DNA of 49,788 nt from NCBI GenBank assembly GCA_027486555.1, contig JAIXOX010000030.1, positions 1-49,788 on the forward strand, read 5' to 3'. Below are positions 33,163-41,399 of the stretch, in pieces (positions within the stretch are counted from its first letter, which is position 1; every line of letters begins with the position of its first letter). A model generated the notes under the pieces. The model worked only from the letters and a program-made list of their open reading frames with translations, ran no database searches and was not told where the DNA came from. A program made the position numbers and the translations under genes. The stretch is from Comamonadaceae bacterium (GTDB lineage Bacteria; Pseudomonadota; Gammaproteobacteria; Burkholderiales; Burkholderiaceae_C).

Positions 33163-34350
33163 ATGTTTCGTAGACACCTTGTTTCTTTGGCCGCCTTGGC
33201 CGTTTCAAGTGCTTTGATCCCCGCCGCCATGGCCCAGGGCAAAGACATCAAGATCGCGCACATTTACAGCAAGACTGGCCCGTTGGAGGCCTATGGCAAA
33301 CAGACCCAGACCGGCTTGATGATGGGCCTGAGCTATGCCACCGGCGGCACGATGGAAGTCGCTGGCCGCAAGATCGTCGTGATTGAAAAAGACGACCAAG
33401 GCAAGCCTGACTTGGGCAAAAACCTGTTGGCCGCCGCTTATGGCGACGACAAGGTGGACTTGGCCGTGGGCCCCACCGCCTCACCTGTGGCGCTGGCCAT
33501 GCTGCCTGTGGCCGAAGAGTACAAAAAGATTTTGCTGGTCGAGCCCGCTGTGGCCGACTCGATCACCGGTGACAAGTGGAACAAATACATCTTCCGCACC
33601 GGCCGCAACAGCAGCCAGGACGCCATTTCCAACGCTGTGGCGGTGGACAAAGAGGGTGTGAGCATTGTCACCATGGCACAGGATTCGGCTTTTGGGCGGG
33701 ATGGTGTCAAGGCGTTCAAGGAAGCCTTGAAAAAATCCAAGTTGGTGCACGAAGAGTATTTGCCGCCTGCCACCACCGACTTCACCGCCGGTGCGCAGCG
33801 CATGATCGACAAGCTCAAGGCTTTGCCCGGCCGCAAGATCATCTTCATCATCTGGGCCGGTGGCAACCCCTTCAAGATCGCCGACATGGACTTGAAGCGC
33901 TACGGCATCGAGATCGCCACGGGTGGCAACATCTTGCCCGCCATGGTGGCCTACAAGCAGTTCCCGGGCATGGAAGGCGCGGCCTACTATTACTTCGGCA
34001 TGCCCAAGAACCCGGTGAACGACGCCATGGTGGCTTCGCACTATCAGCAATTCAAGACACCGCCAGACTTCTTCACGGCTGGTGGATTTTCGTCGGCCAT
34101 GGCATTGGTCACGGCATTGAAGAAAACCAATGGCGACACCAACACCAACAAGCTCATCAGCACCATGGAAGGCATGAGCTTTGACACGCCCAAGGGCAAG
34201 ATGACCTTCCGCAAGGAAGACCACCAGGCCATGCAGAGCATGTACCACTTCAAGATCAAGATCGATCCGGCTTTTGCCTGGGGTGTGCCTGAGCTGATCC
34301 GCGAGATCAAGCCCGAAGAGATGAACGTGCCGATTCGCAACAAACGCTGA
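33163..34350 (+). CDS. Branched-chain amino-acid-type ABC substrate-binding protein
   Basis: 395 residues from the ATG at 33163, which has the ribosome site CAGGAG at 33151-33156 (the earlier in-frame start at 33097 is unsupported and would cover the promoter). Signal peptide 'LAALAVSSALIPAAMAQG'. The mature part is a LivJ-like type I binding fold: 'KIAHIYSKTGPLEAYGKQTQTGLMMGLSYATGG', 'VDLAVGPTASPVALAMLPVAEEYKKILLVEPAVADSITG' and 'FGRDGVKAFKEALKKSKLVHEEYLPPATTDFTAGAQRMIDKLKA'. Family members bind branched-chain amino acids, amides, urea or aromatic acids; the ligand cannot be told here. It heads the sigma-54-type operon. Confidence 0.92.
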   Translation: MFRRHLVSLAALAVSSALIPAAMAQGKDIKIAHIYSKTGPLEAYGKQTQTGLMMGLSYATGGTMEVAGRKIVVIEKDDQGKPDLGKNLLAAAYGDDKVDLAVGPTASPVALAMLPVAEEYKKILLVEPAVADSITGDKWNKYIFRTGRNSSQDAISNAVAVDKEGVSIVTMAQDSAFGRDGVKAFKEALKKSKLVHEEYLPPATTDFTAGAQRMIDKLKALPGRKIIFIIWAGGNPFKIADMDLKRYGIEIATGGNILPAMVAYKQFPGMEGAAYYYFGMPKNPVNDAMVASHYQQFKTPPDFFTAGGFSSAMALVTALKKTNGDTNTNKLISTMEGMSFDTPKGKMTFRKEDHQAMQSMYHFKIKIDPAFAWGVPELIREIKPEEMNVPIRNKR

Positions 34351-34359
34351 TGCGCTCAC

Positions 34360-34496
34360 TGTAGGTCGGTGGCTTCAGCCCCGACATTTGGGGCCCGCAA
34401 AGGCCTGTGTCGGAGCTTAAGCTCCGACCTACAACTTTATCCCCGACATCCTGCTTGTGCGAAGGCCTGTGTCGGGGCTGAAGCCGCCGACCTACA
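34360..34496. repeat. REP/BIME-like repeats between the binding protein and transporter genes
   Basis: Three related arms occur: 34360-34386 (TGTAGGTCGG... CCCCGACA), 34408-34433 (TGTCGGAGCTTAAGCTCCGA...) and 34470-34496 (TGTCGGGGCTGAAGCC...). The first and third are near-perfect inverted repeats of each other; the second is itself palindromic at its core (GGAGCTTAAGCTCC). The last two are each preceded by AAGGCC as part of a directly repeated unit. Similar 'GTCGG...CCGAC...CTACA' elements are scattered in many proteobacterial genomes. Position inside an operon suggests mRNA stabilisation of the binding-protein message. Confidence 0.85.
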
Positions 34497-34548
34497 TAAA
34501 TCATGTTCTGTCGTCTTGGCGGAATCGCCTACTTTTTGAATTGAACGC

Positions 34549-35313
34549 ATGCTTGAAACCCAAAACCTGACGGTGCGGTTTGGCGGTCATGTGGCCGTGA
34601 ATGCGGTGTCGTGCCGCTTTGAACCCGGCACGCTCACGGCCATCGTTGGCCCCAACGGGGCGGGCAAAACGACGTACTTCAACCTGATCTCGGGGCAGTT
34701 GCCTGCCACTGCAGGCTCGGTGCACCTGAACGGGCGTGAGCTGACGGGCTTGCCCACGTCGGCGCGTACCCGCGCTGGCTTAGGCCGGGCGTTTCAGTTG
34801 ACCAATTTGTTCCCGAACTTGTCGGTGCTGGAAAACGTGCGTCTGGCGGTGCAGGCCACAAAAGAGGGCGCACACCGCAGGGGCCTGAACTTGTGGAGCA
34901 TTTGGAGCGACCACGCGCAGCTCACGAACCGCGCGTTGGAGATTTTGCAATCTGTCTCGATGACCGCGCAGCAAGATGCCCCGGTGGCCAGCCTGCCGCA
35001 CGGTGACCAGCGCAAACTCGAAGTGGCGCTCTTGATGGCACTCGAGCCTTTGGTGTACATGTTCGACGAGCCGACAGCCGGCATGAGCCACGACGAAGCA
35101 CCGGTGATTCTCGATTTGATTCGCCAACTGAAAAAAGACAAGAGCAAAACCATTTTGTTGGTCGAACACAAGATGGACGTGGTGCGTGAGCTGGCCGATC
35201 GCATCATCGTGTTGCACAACGGCAACTTGGTGGCCGATGGCGAGCCGGGTGAGGTGATCGCTTCGCCCATCGTTCAGGAAGCCTATTTGGGCAAAGCCAA
35301 GGAGGCGGCATGA
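34549..35313 (+). CDS. livG: ABC transporter ATPase, LivG type
   Basis: 254 residues. Walker A is 'VGPNGAGKTT', the LivG-type insert 'GLGRAFQLTNLFPNLSVLENVRLAVQ' follows, the signature is the variant 'SLPHGDQRKLEVALLMA' and Walker B with the catalytic Glu is 'YMFDEPTAGM', then 'ILLVEHKMDVV' with the switch His. The signature lacks the usual LSGGQ core, as is common in LivG (where it reads LPYGxQR). It pairs with the next ATPase to power the LivHM permease. It follows the REP-like block 52 nt downstream and overlaps livF by 4 nt. The symbol denotes family position, not proven substrate. Confidence 0.9.
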   Translation: MLETQNLTVRFGGHVAVNAVSCRFEPGTLTAIVGPNGAGKTTYFNLISGQLPATAGSVHLNGRELTGLPTSARTRAGLGRAFQLTNLFPNLSVLENVRLAVQATKEGAHRRGLNLWSIWSDHAQLTNRALEILQSVSMTAQQDAPVASLPHGDQRKLEVALLMALEPLVYMFDEPTAGMSHDEAPVILDLIRQLKKDKSKTILLVEHKMDVVRELADRIIVLHNGNLVADGEPGEVIASPIVQEAYLGKAKEAA

Positions 35314-36035
35314 ACCAGAACCTCTTGACCTTAGAAGGCGTGCACACGCACATCGGGGCGTACCACATCCTGCACGGGGTGGACTTGGTTGTGCCGCGTG
35401 GCGAGCTGACCTTGCTTTTGGGCCGCAACGGGGCGGGTAAAACCACCACGCTGCGCACCATCATGGGCTTGTGGCAAGCCTCTCAAGGGCGCATTACTTT
35501 TGGTGGCGAAGACATCACGCAGCTCAACACGCCCGCCATTGCACAAAAAAATATCGCCTATGTGCCCGAAAACATGGGCATCTTCTCGGATCTGACCGTG
35601 AAGGAGAACATGCTGCTGGCCGCCCGCAGTGCCCAGCATGCGGCGCAGATGGACGAGGCGCGCTTGCAGTGGATTTTTAAACTTTTCCCAGCGGTGGAAA
35701 AGTTCTGGAAGCACCCGGCAGGCAAATTGTCGGGCGGACAAAAGCAGATGCTGGCCGTGGCGCGATCGATGGTGGAGCCGCGTGATTTGCTGATCATCGA
35801 CGAGCCCAGCAAGGGCCTGGCCCCGGCCATCATCCAAAACATGATCGATGCGTTCCAGCAGCTCAAGCAGAGCGGCGTGACGATTTTGTTGGTGGAGCAA
35901 AACATCCACTTCGCTCAGCAGCTGGGCGACACTGTGGCCGTGATGGACAACGGCCGCGTGGTGCACGCGGGCCGCATGCAAGCACTGGCCGAAGACACGG
36001 CTTTGCAGCAATCCTTGTTGGGGCTGGCTTTATGA
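35310..36035 (+). CDS. livF: ABC transporter ATPase, LivF type
   Basis: 241 residues. Walker A is 'LGRNGAGKTT', the signature 'KLSGGQKQMLAVARSMV' and Walker B 'LLIIDEPSKGLAP'. The switch His of the family is replaced in context by 'ILLVEQNIHFAQQL' with Gln, as is normal for LivF proteins (VEQN). It forms the heteromeric ATPase with the upstream LivG-type subunit. It overlaps both livG and livH by 4 nt. Substrate as for the operon, unknown. Confidence 0.9.
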   Translation: MNQNLLTLEGVHTHIGAYHILHGVDLVVPRGELTLLLGRNGAGKTTTLRTIMGLWQASQGRITFGGEDITQLNTPAIAQKNIAYVPENMGIFSDLTVKENMLLAARSAQHAAQMDEARLQWIFKLFPAVEKFWKHPAGKLSGGQKQMLAVARSMVEPRDLLIIDEPSKGLAPAIIQNMIDAFQQLKQSGVTILLVEQNIHFAQQLGDTVAVMDNGRVVHAGRMQALAEDTALQQSLLGLAL

Positions 36036-37018
36036 AATTTTTCGATGACATCGATACACGCCCCTTGCTGCTGGTTCCGGTGCTGGCTTTGTTGGCATTT
36101 CCGCTGATTGGCTCGGGCTCGACCTGGCTCACGCTCACGGTGGCGGGCTTGGCCATGGGCATGATCATCTTCATCATGGCCTCGGGCCTGACGCTGGTGT
36201 TTGGCCTCATGGATGTGCTGAACTTTGGCCACGGTCTGTTCATTGCGTTGGGTGCTTTTGTGGCCACCAGCGTGCTGGGTGCCATGGGCGACTGGACCGG
36301 CTCGGGTGAGTGGTGGCGCAACATGGTGGCGGTGCTGCCTGCCATGTTGATCGCCATGGCCGTGGCGGCGGCCGTGGGCCTGGCGTTTGAACGCTTCATC
36401 GTGCGGCCGGTATATGGCCAGCACCTCAAGCAAATCCTCATCACCATGGGCGGCATGATCATTGGCGAAGAACTCATCAAAGTGGTCTGGGGACCGCAGC
36501 AGATCGCTTTGCCTTTGCCCGAGGCCATGCGCGGCGCGGTGCTGGTGGGCGACGCCGCGATTGAAAAATACCGCCTGCTGGCGGTGGCCGTGGGCCTGGC
36601 CGTGTTTGCCTTGCAAATGTGGGTCTTGGGCCGCACCAAGATCGGTTTGCTGATTCGCGCTGGCGTGCAGGACCGCGAAATGGTCGAGTCGCTGGGTTAC
36701 CGCATCCGACGCCTGTTTGTGGGTGTGTTTGTGGCGGGCAGTGCTTTGGCGGGGCTGGGCGGTGTCATGTGGGGGCTGTACCAACAAAACGTGGTGCCGC
36801 AGATGGGCGCTCAGGTCAATGTGCTGATCTTCATCGTCATCATCATCGGCGGGCTGGGCTCGACCGGTGGTGCCCTGATCGGGGCCTTGCTGGTGGGCCT
36901 CATGGCCAACTACACCGGTTTTTTGGCCCCCAAGGTCGCGCTGTTCTCCAACATCGCGCTGATGGCGGGCATTCTGCTGTGGCGTCCGCAGGGCGTGTAC
37001 CCCGTGGCCAACCGCTGA
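36032..37018 (+). CDS. livH: ABC transporter permease, LivH type
   Basis: 328 residues, hydrophobic, about eight membrane spans. The LivH pattern is visible: '[46 protein letters not shown]' at the N-terminus, the coupling segment '[43 protein letters not shown]' and the C-terminal '[19 protein letters not shown]'. It forms the membrane channel with the LivM-type subunit encoded 9 nt downstream. Slightly longer than typical LivH owing to an extra N-terminal helix. Confidence 0.9.
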   Translation: MKFFDDIDTRPLLLVPVLALLAFPLIGSGSTWLTLTVAGLAMGMIIFIMASGLTLVFGLMDVLNFGHGLFIALGAFVATSVLGAMGDWTGSGEWWRNMVAVLPAMLIAMAVAAAVGLAFERFIVRPVYGQHLKQILITMGGMIIGEELIKVVWGPQQIALPLPEAMRGAVLVGDAAIEKYRLLAVAVGLAVFALQMWVLGRTKIGLLIRAGVQDREMVESLGYRIRRLFVGVFVAGSALAGLGGVMWGLYQQNVVPQMGAQVNVLIFIVIIIGGLGSTGGALIGALLVGLMANYTGFLAPKVALFSNIALMAGILLWRPQGVYPVANR

Positions 37019-37027
37019 GGACATCCC

Positions 37028-38119
37028 ATGCTCAACCGTTTGATTTCCAACGACCATCCGCGCAGCCGCCTGCTCGCCGCCGTGCTGATCGTGATCCTGC
37101 TGGGCCTGGCCCTTGCACCGTTTTTGTTCCCGGGCGTCAAGGCCTTGTCGGTCGCGGCCAAGGTGCTGATTTTTGTGGTGCTGGTGGCGGGCTTTGACCT
37201 GCTGCTGGGCTACACCGGCATTGTGAGTTTTGCGCACACCATGTTTTTTGGCATCGGAGCCTATGGCATCGCCATCTCGTCCAACACCTGGGGGCCAACA
37301 TGGGTCGCGATCGGGCTGGGTTTTGCGCTGTCGCTGGCGCTCACGTTGGTGCTGTCGCTGGCCATTGGTTTGTTCTCGCTGCGGGTGCGGGCGATCTTTT
37401 TCGCCATGATCACGCTGGCTGTGGCAGCAGCCTTTCAGACTTTGGCGTCTCAGTTGTCCAACTTCACCGGCGGTGAAGACGGCCTGAGCTTCAAGCTGCC
37501 CGAGTTGCTGCTGCCGAGCACCGAGTTCAGCGATGAACCGTTCCTGGGCGTGTCGCTCGATGGGCGCTTGCTGTGTTACTACCTGCTGTTTGTATTGGCT
37601 GTGGGCATGCTGCTTTCGCTCTTGCGCATCGTTAACTCGCCATTCGGCCGGGTCTTGCAAGCCATCCGCGAGAACGAATTTCGAGCCGAGGCCATTGGCT
37701 ACCGCGTGGTGGTGTACCGCACCCTGTCGAGCGTGCTGTCCGCTCTTTACGCCTGTGTGGCCGGGGCCATGCTGGCGCTTTGGCTGCGCTACAACGGGCC
37801 TGACACCTCGCTGAGTTTTGAAATCATGATGGACGTGCTGCTGATCGTGGTGATTGGCGGCATGGGCACCATCTATGGCGCGGCCATTGGGGCGGTGTTG
37901 TTTTTGCTGGCGCAAAGCTATTTGCAGGATTTGCTGCGCATGGCCAGTGAGGCCACAACGTCTATGCCTTTGCTGTCGGCCTTGTTGTCGCCTGACCGCT
38001 GGTTGCTCTGGCTGGGCCTGTTGTTTGTGCTGTCGGTCTATTACTTTCCGACCGGGGTGGTGGGGCGCTTGCGCAGTCGGGCCGCCTTGCGGGCGTTGGC
38101 ACCTTCACAACGGGCTTGA
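37028..38119 (+). CDS. livM: ABC transporter permease, LivM type
   Basis: 363 residues from the ATG at 37028, with a GAGGAC ribosome site overlapping the livH stop. LivM signatures: '[32 protein letters not shown]' in the N-terminal half, '[36 protein letters not shown]' near the end, and the coupling segment '[23 protein letters not shown]'. It completes the transporter and is followed 7 nt later by an alpha/beta hydrolase gene, which suggests that the imported compound is hydrolysed in the cytoplasm. Confidence 0.9.
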   Translation: MLNRLISNDHPRSRLLAAVLIVILLGLALAPFLFPGVKALSVAAKVLIFVVLVAGFDLLLGYTGIVSFAHTMFFGIGAYGIAISSNTWGPTWVAIGLGFALSLALTLVLSLAIGLFSLRVRAIFFAMITLAVAAAFQTLASQLSNFTGGEDGLSFKLPELLLPSTEFSDEPFLGVSLDGRLLCYYLLFVLAVGMLLSLLRIVNSPFGRVLQAIRENEFRAEAIGYRVVVYRTLSSVLSALYACVAGAMLALWLRYNGPDTSLSFEIMMDVLLIVVIGGMGTIYGAAIGAVLFLLAQSYLQDLLRMASEATTSMPLLSALLSPDRWLLWLGLLFVLSVYYFPTGVVGRLRSRAALRALAPSQRA

Positions 38120-38126
38120 GGTTGAC

Positions 38127-38993
38127 ATGGCTTTTACATCCAACTACACGCGCTGTGCCGGTCTGGAAATCCATTACACCGACTGGGGCAAGGCCGAAAA
38201 GGGCACCGTGATCGCCTGGCACGGCCTGGCCCGCACGGGTCGGGACATGGACGAGCTGGCTGTGCACCTGAGCGCCCGAGGCTGGCGCGTGATCTGCCCC
38301 GACACGGTGGGGCGCGGGCTGTCGCAGTGGAGCAGCGCCCCTGAACAGGAGTACTGCCTGGCGTTTTACGCCCGCATCGCCCGCGAGCTGATGGACGGCT
38401 TGCAGCTGCGCGCTGTGCATTGGGTGGGCACCTCCATGGGTGGTGCCATCGGCACCGTGTGCGCGTCCGGCTTGTTTGAGCCCCAACTCAAACACCGCCT
38501 GTTGAGTTTGACCCTCAACGACAACGCGCCCGAGTTGGCACAAGCGGCCATTGAGCGCATCAAGACTTATGCCGGGCAGCCGCCGAGCTTTGCCACGGTC
38601 ACCGAGCTGGAGGCTTTTTTGCGCCAGGTCTACCAACCCTTTGGCTGGCTCAGCGACGCGCAATGGCGTCGCATGACCGAGACCTCGGCGCGCCGCCTGC
38701 CCGATGGCCGCATCACGCCGCATTACGACCCGGCCATGGCCCTGCAACTGACAGTGCACCCCCATGACTACCTGATTTGGGACCATTACGACGCCCTGAA
38801 GCTGCCGGTGTTGTTGTTGCGGGGGGCAGAGTCGGATTTGGTGATGCCCGCAACGGTGGCCGAGATGCGCCGCCGTGGTCCGGGCGCACGCGGTTTGTTC
38901 AAGCACATTGAGGTGCCCGGCTGCGGCCATGCCCCTGCGCTGAATGTGTTGCAGCAGCTGGAATGGGTGACAGGGTTCTTGGAAAATGAGTAA
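38127..38993 (+). CDS. Alpha/beta-fold hydrolase of the ABC transporter operon
   Basis: 288 residues from the ATG at 38127, 7 nt after livM. The oxyanion loop is 'VIAWHGLARTGRDMDELAVHL', the nucleophile elbow 'WVGTSMGGAIGTVCA' (Ser near residue 100), the acidic residue in 'RGAESDLVMPATV' and the catalytic His in 'PGCGHAPALN'. No signal peptide, so cytoplasmic. Its place as last gene of the transport operon suggests that it splits an ester, lactone or amide of the imported substrate, but this is inference from context. Confidence 0.85.
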   Translation: MAFTSNYTRCAGLEIHYTDWGKAEKGTVIAWHGLARTGRDMDELAVHLSARGWRVICPDTVGRGLSQWSSAPEQEYCLAFYARIARELMDGLQLRAVHWVGTSMGGAIGTVCASGLFEPQLKHRLLSLTLNDNAPELAQAAIERIKTYAGQPPSFATVTELEAFLRQVYQPFGWLSDAQWRRMTETSARRLPDGRITPHYDPAMALQLTVHPHDYLIWDHYDALKLPVLLLRGAESDLVMPATVAEMRRRGPGARGLFKHIEVPGCGHAPALNVLQQLEWVTGFLENE

Positions 38994-38997
38994 TTAA

Positions 38998-39243
38998 ATA
39001 TTACAATTTGATGGCCATTTATTCAAGGTCATCATTGAATCCATCCACCGCGCTTTAAAAATTGTCCGCGACCCATCCAGGGGTGGTGCAGGCCAAGTCT
39101 TGGCCCGTTTGATCGAGGCTTTGAAACACGACCATCCGATACGCCTGTCAGAGTTAGATGCCTTGGGCTACGACGACTGTCATTTGGCTCTGCAACTCAT
39201 TCTTGACTGGCGGGTCGCACGTCACTATTTCGACAGGCTTTGA
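38998..39243 (+). pseudogene. Small reading frame without a canonical start (possible gene remnant)
   Basis: From 38998 to the TGA at 39241-39243 the frame is open for 81 codons, bounded upstream by an in-frame TAA at 38995. It contains no in-frame ATG or GTG; the first TTG codons come only about 34 codons in. The translation looks protein-like: 'FDGHLFKVIIESIHRALKIV', 'GQVLARLIEALKHDHPIRLS', 'LALQLILDWRVARHYFDRL'. It would need an ATA or ATT start coupled to the hydrolase stop, or it is the remnant of a longer gene. It faces the ParA gene tail-to-tail with 6 nt between stops. No family recognised. Confidence 0.45.
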
Positions 39244-39249
39244 GGCCAT

Positions 39250-39897
39250 TCAAGCGGGGTTCTTGGCTTGTTGGATGGATTGGCTGAACATTTCAGCTTC
39301 GAGCAATTGAGCTGCAGCCCTTAAATGGGGATTGGCTGCTTCGCTGCCTGCGCGCCCTGCATCGAATTCAGACAAAAACCCATCGCGGTGAGGCCAAATT
39401 TCAGACAAAGCGCTGAATCCGGCTTCGTTGATGATGATCCTGGCATCTGACAATTGTTTCCCCGAACGCCCAATGCGAGACAGGATCAATTGGATTTTGT
39501 TGGACAAGCGCGGGGTACGTCCAAGTTTGCGTGCCAGGGCCAGCGTGGGCCGCAGGTCGTCCATGGAGGTGCCCGTGGGCAAAAATACCCAGTCGCTTTC
39601 TTCACTGATTTCTTCGGTCAACTGGTCCGCCAGGCCGCGTGTGTCGACGACCACCAGGTCAAAGTCTGACTCTAGTTTGCGCAGTTTTTTAAGGCTCTTG
39701 AAGGGGCGGACATCCATTTCAGGTTCAATGCCGTTGCGCATGCGTTGTGCGCTCCATTCCACGCATGACAACTGCTCCAGGTCAAAGTCAGCAATCATGA
39801 CTTTGAGGCCTTTGCGCGCCGCATGCACCGCCAGCAACCGTGCCAGTGAGCTTTTGCCAACCCCGCCCTTTTGACTGACGAAAGAAACGATGTCCAT
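39250..39897 (-). CDS. Orphan ParA/MinD-type ATPase
   Basis: 215 residues from the ATG at 39897; a TTG two codons upstream is possible. The deviant Walker A is 'SQKGGVGKSSLARLLAVHAA', with both lysines, followed by 'VMIADFDLEQLSCVEWSAQR' (A' motif) and 'FDLVVVDTRGLADQ' (Walker B). This is a short ParA of the plasmid/chromosome type without an N-terminal HTH. No ParB or parS-like site is visible; a small start-less frame lies tail-to-tail with it. Such orphan ParAs position protein complexes or belong to mobile-element maintenance. Confidence 0.88.
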   Translation of the reverse strand: MDIVSFVSQKGGVGKSSLARLLAVHAARKGLKVMIADFDLEQLSCVEWSAQRMRNGIEPEMDVRPFKSLKKLRKLESDFDLVVVDTRGLADQLTEEISEESDWVFLPTGTSMDDLRPTLALARKLGRTPRLSNKIQLILSRIGRSGKQLSDARIIINEAGFSALSEIWPHRDGFLSEFDAGRAGSEAANPHLRAAAQLLEAEMFSQSIQQAKNPA

Positions 39898-39920
39898 AAC
39901 CAATTCCTTTTAAAAAAAGC

Positions 39921-39968
39921 ATACCGAAAATGAGAGCCAAAAGTATAGGGCAAAAACGGTATATACGG
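39921..39968 (-). promoter_or_regulatory. Inverted-repeat motifs in the parA upstream region
   Basis: ATACCG (39921-39926) and CGGTAT (39957-39962) form an inverted pair, followed by ATACGG (39963-39968) in an AT-rich stretch just before the ParA start. The arrangement could be an autoregulatory site. The rest of 39904-40131 shows nothing else that I can interpret. Confidence 0.35.
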
Positions 39969-40131
39969 TTAATTTGACTTTGCTGGCCGCAAAAATGCCA
40001 TTCCCAAGGCCGTCATCTGGTTTGGCCGTACGGTTGATCCGCATCTTCAAGCGGCCTATCAAAACCTGAGCCCAGACAGGAGAAAATCAGGCCTGCTGCC
40101 CCTTGGATGGGCCAACGTAGAAAGACATGCA

Positions 40132-40758
40132 ATGAACCAAGACGTGGTGTTTGATTTAGGCGGTGTGGTGTTCCGCTGGCAGCCGCTGGTGCTGATCCAA
40201 GAATTGTTCCCCAAGCAAGTGCGCAACGAGGCCGAGGCCCGAGAATGGGCCGGTCAGATTTTTGAGACCTTTCATCCCGAGGCCGACTGGGCGCTGTTTG
40301 ACCTGGGCCGCATCGAGCCCGAACCTTTGGCCCAACGGATTGCAGCGCGCAGCGGGTTGGCCGAGGCCGATCTGCGCCATTTGATGGCCAGCATCCCTTC
40401 GCACCTGCAAGCGATTCCCGGCACGGTGGACCTGATCCATGAGCTGAAGGCACAGGGCCAAAGGCTGTATTACCTGTCGAATATGCCCGCAGCTTACGCC
40501 GACCATTTGGTGCGGGTGAACCCGTTTTTCAGCCAGTTTGACGACGGCATCTTTTCGTCCCATGTGCAGCAAATCAAACCCAAGGCCGACATCTTTGCCA
40601 CGGCGCAAGCGCGATGGCCCTTGCGGGGGCAGCCGGTGTTCATTGACGATGTGCAACAGAACATCGACGCTGCCGAGCAACACGGCTGGCAGGCCATCCG
40701 CTTTGAAACGCCTGAGCAGGTGAGGGCGCAGTTGGTGCTGCGGGGGTGTTTGGGCTGA
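40132..40758 (+). CDS. HAD-superfamily hydrolase (class IA, YihX-like)
   Basis: 208 residues. Motif I is 'VVFDLGGVVFRW' (the second Asp of DxD is replaced by Gly: D-L-G-G-V, as in the epoxide-hydrolase/YihX-like HAD-IA group). Motif II is 'LYYLSNMPAAYA', the Lys of motif III lies in 'VQQIKPKADIFATA' and motif IV is 'PVFIDDVQQNIDAAEQHGW'. The cap domain is a helical bundle (about 20-85). These enzymes dephosphorylate small phosphate esters such as sugar phosphates; the substrate is unknown. It stands alone between the divergent parA and the metal efflux operon. Confidence 0.87.
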   Translation: MNQDVVFDLGGVVFRWQPLVLIQELFPKQVRNEAEAREWAGQIFETFHPEADWALFDLGRIEPEPLAQRIAARSGLAEADLRHLMASIPSHLQAIPGTVDLIHELKAQGQRLYYLSNMPAAYADHLVRVNPFFSQFDDGIFSSHVQQIKPKADIFATAQARWPLRGQPVFIDDVQQNIDAAEQHGWQAIRFETPEQVRAQLVLRGCLG

Positions 40759-40804
40759 GATTCTCAGCCGCAGTCAGCGGAACTTGGGTGTGCACTCTGA
40801 CGAA

Positions 40805-41179
40805 TCACTTGATGACGAATCGGGCCGTCGCCTGCTTTGCACCAGAGGAAATAACGGCCACAACCTTCGTGCCAGTCGCCACTTTGAAGGTGCCGGTCGC
40901 TTCCAGTTTGTCTCCGCTGGGTTTGAGTTCAACCTCTTGTTTTTCACTGCCGGTCAGCAAGGTCAATTTGGCCGTGGCTTTCGACACATCCACCGCTTTG
41001 CCATGGTCACGCACATAAAGGCGAAGCGCTGTGGCACTGGCAACCAATTCGTAGTCCACATCCTTGACGGTGGCCAAAACACCGCCTTGCATGGGTTTGT
41101 GAGTCCCATCATGGGGTCCGGCCCAAGCCATGCTGCAAAGAGCCAATGAAGCGGTGATCAAAAGCGATTGAAATTTCAT
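40805..41179 (-). CDS. Small periplasmic protein downstream of the RND efflux genes
   Basis: 124 residues with a signal peptide ('LLITASLALCSMAWAG'), preceded by the ribosome site AAAGGA on the minus strand. The mature protein begins 'GPHDGTHKPMQGGVLATVKDVDYELVA', a short His/Met-bearing start, and continues as a likely beta-sandwich ('TAKLTLLTGSEKQEVELKPSGDKLEATGTFKV', 'KVVAVISSGAKQATARFVIK'). Similar small proteins accompany metal efflux operons; binding of Cu or other metals is an inference from context and the first residues. It is separated from the czcA-like gene by a repeat-bearing 220-nt gap, so it may have its own promoter. Confidence 0.75.
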   Translation of the reverse strand: MKFQSLLITASLALCSMAWAGPHDGTHKPMQGGVLATVKDVDYELVASATALRLYVRDHGKAVDVSKATAKLTLLTGSEKQEVELKPSGDKLEATGTFKVATGTKVVAVISSGAKQATARFVIK

Positions 41180-41255
41180 GAGATATCCTTTTTGAGGGTG
41201 AGTAAATGATTCATCCGGCCAGATAAAGTATGGATGGCCTGTGTTGCTGTCCCCT

Positions 41256-41358
41256 CTTTGTCATCCCGGGCGCAGACCCGGGATCCAGCGTTAAGTGCTG
41301 CCTTTTGTAAAGACCTGCAGTGCATTCTGGCTCCCGGCTCAAGGCCGGGATGACAAAG
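41256..41358. repeat. Palindromic intergenic repeat (REP-like)
   Basis: The outer arms CTTTGTCATCCCGG (from 41256) and CCGGGATGACAAAG (41345-41358) are inverted copies; inner pairs are CCCGGG...CCCGGG at 41265-41282 and CCCGGCTC-AAGG-CCGGG at 41333-41349. Such 'GTCATCCCGG...CCGGGATGAC' units are common dispersed elements. A reading frame across it (41176-41379) is a product of the repeat, not a gene. Confidence 0.8.
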
Positions 41359-41399
41359 AAAACATTCAAACTTCACCATAGCGAATCAAGAGTGAACGT

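Noticed and set aside
34360..34496. CRISPR-like appearance of the repeat block (three repeats with spacers)
   Set aside because: The repeats are in alternating orientation, only three in number and palindromic over their length, with no cas genes; this is a REP-type element.
35915..37915. 666-codon minus-strand frame opposite livH/livM
   Set aside because: Very His/Gln-rich, lacks any family signature, and lies fully opposite two permease genes with clear motifs.
41176..41379. Short frame reading 'FLCHPGLEPGARM'
   Set aside because: It is the translation of a palindromic dispersed repeat (the typical 'CHPGLEPG' artefact), not a gene.
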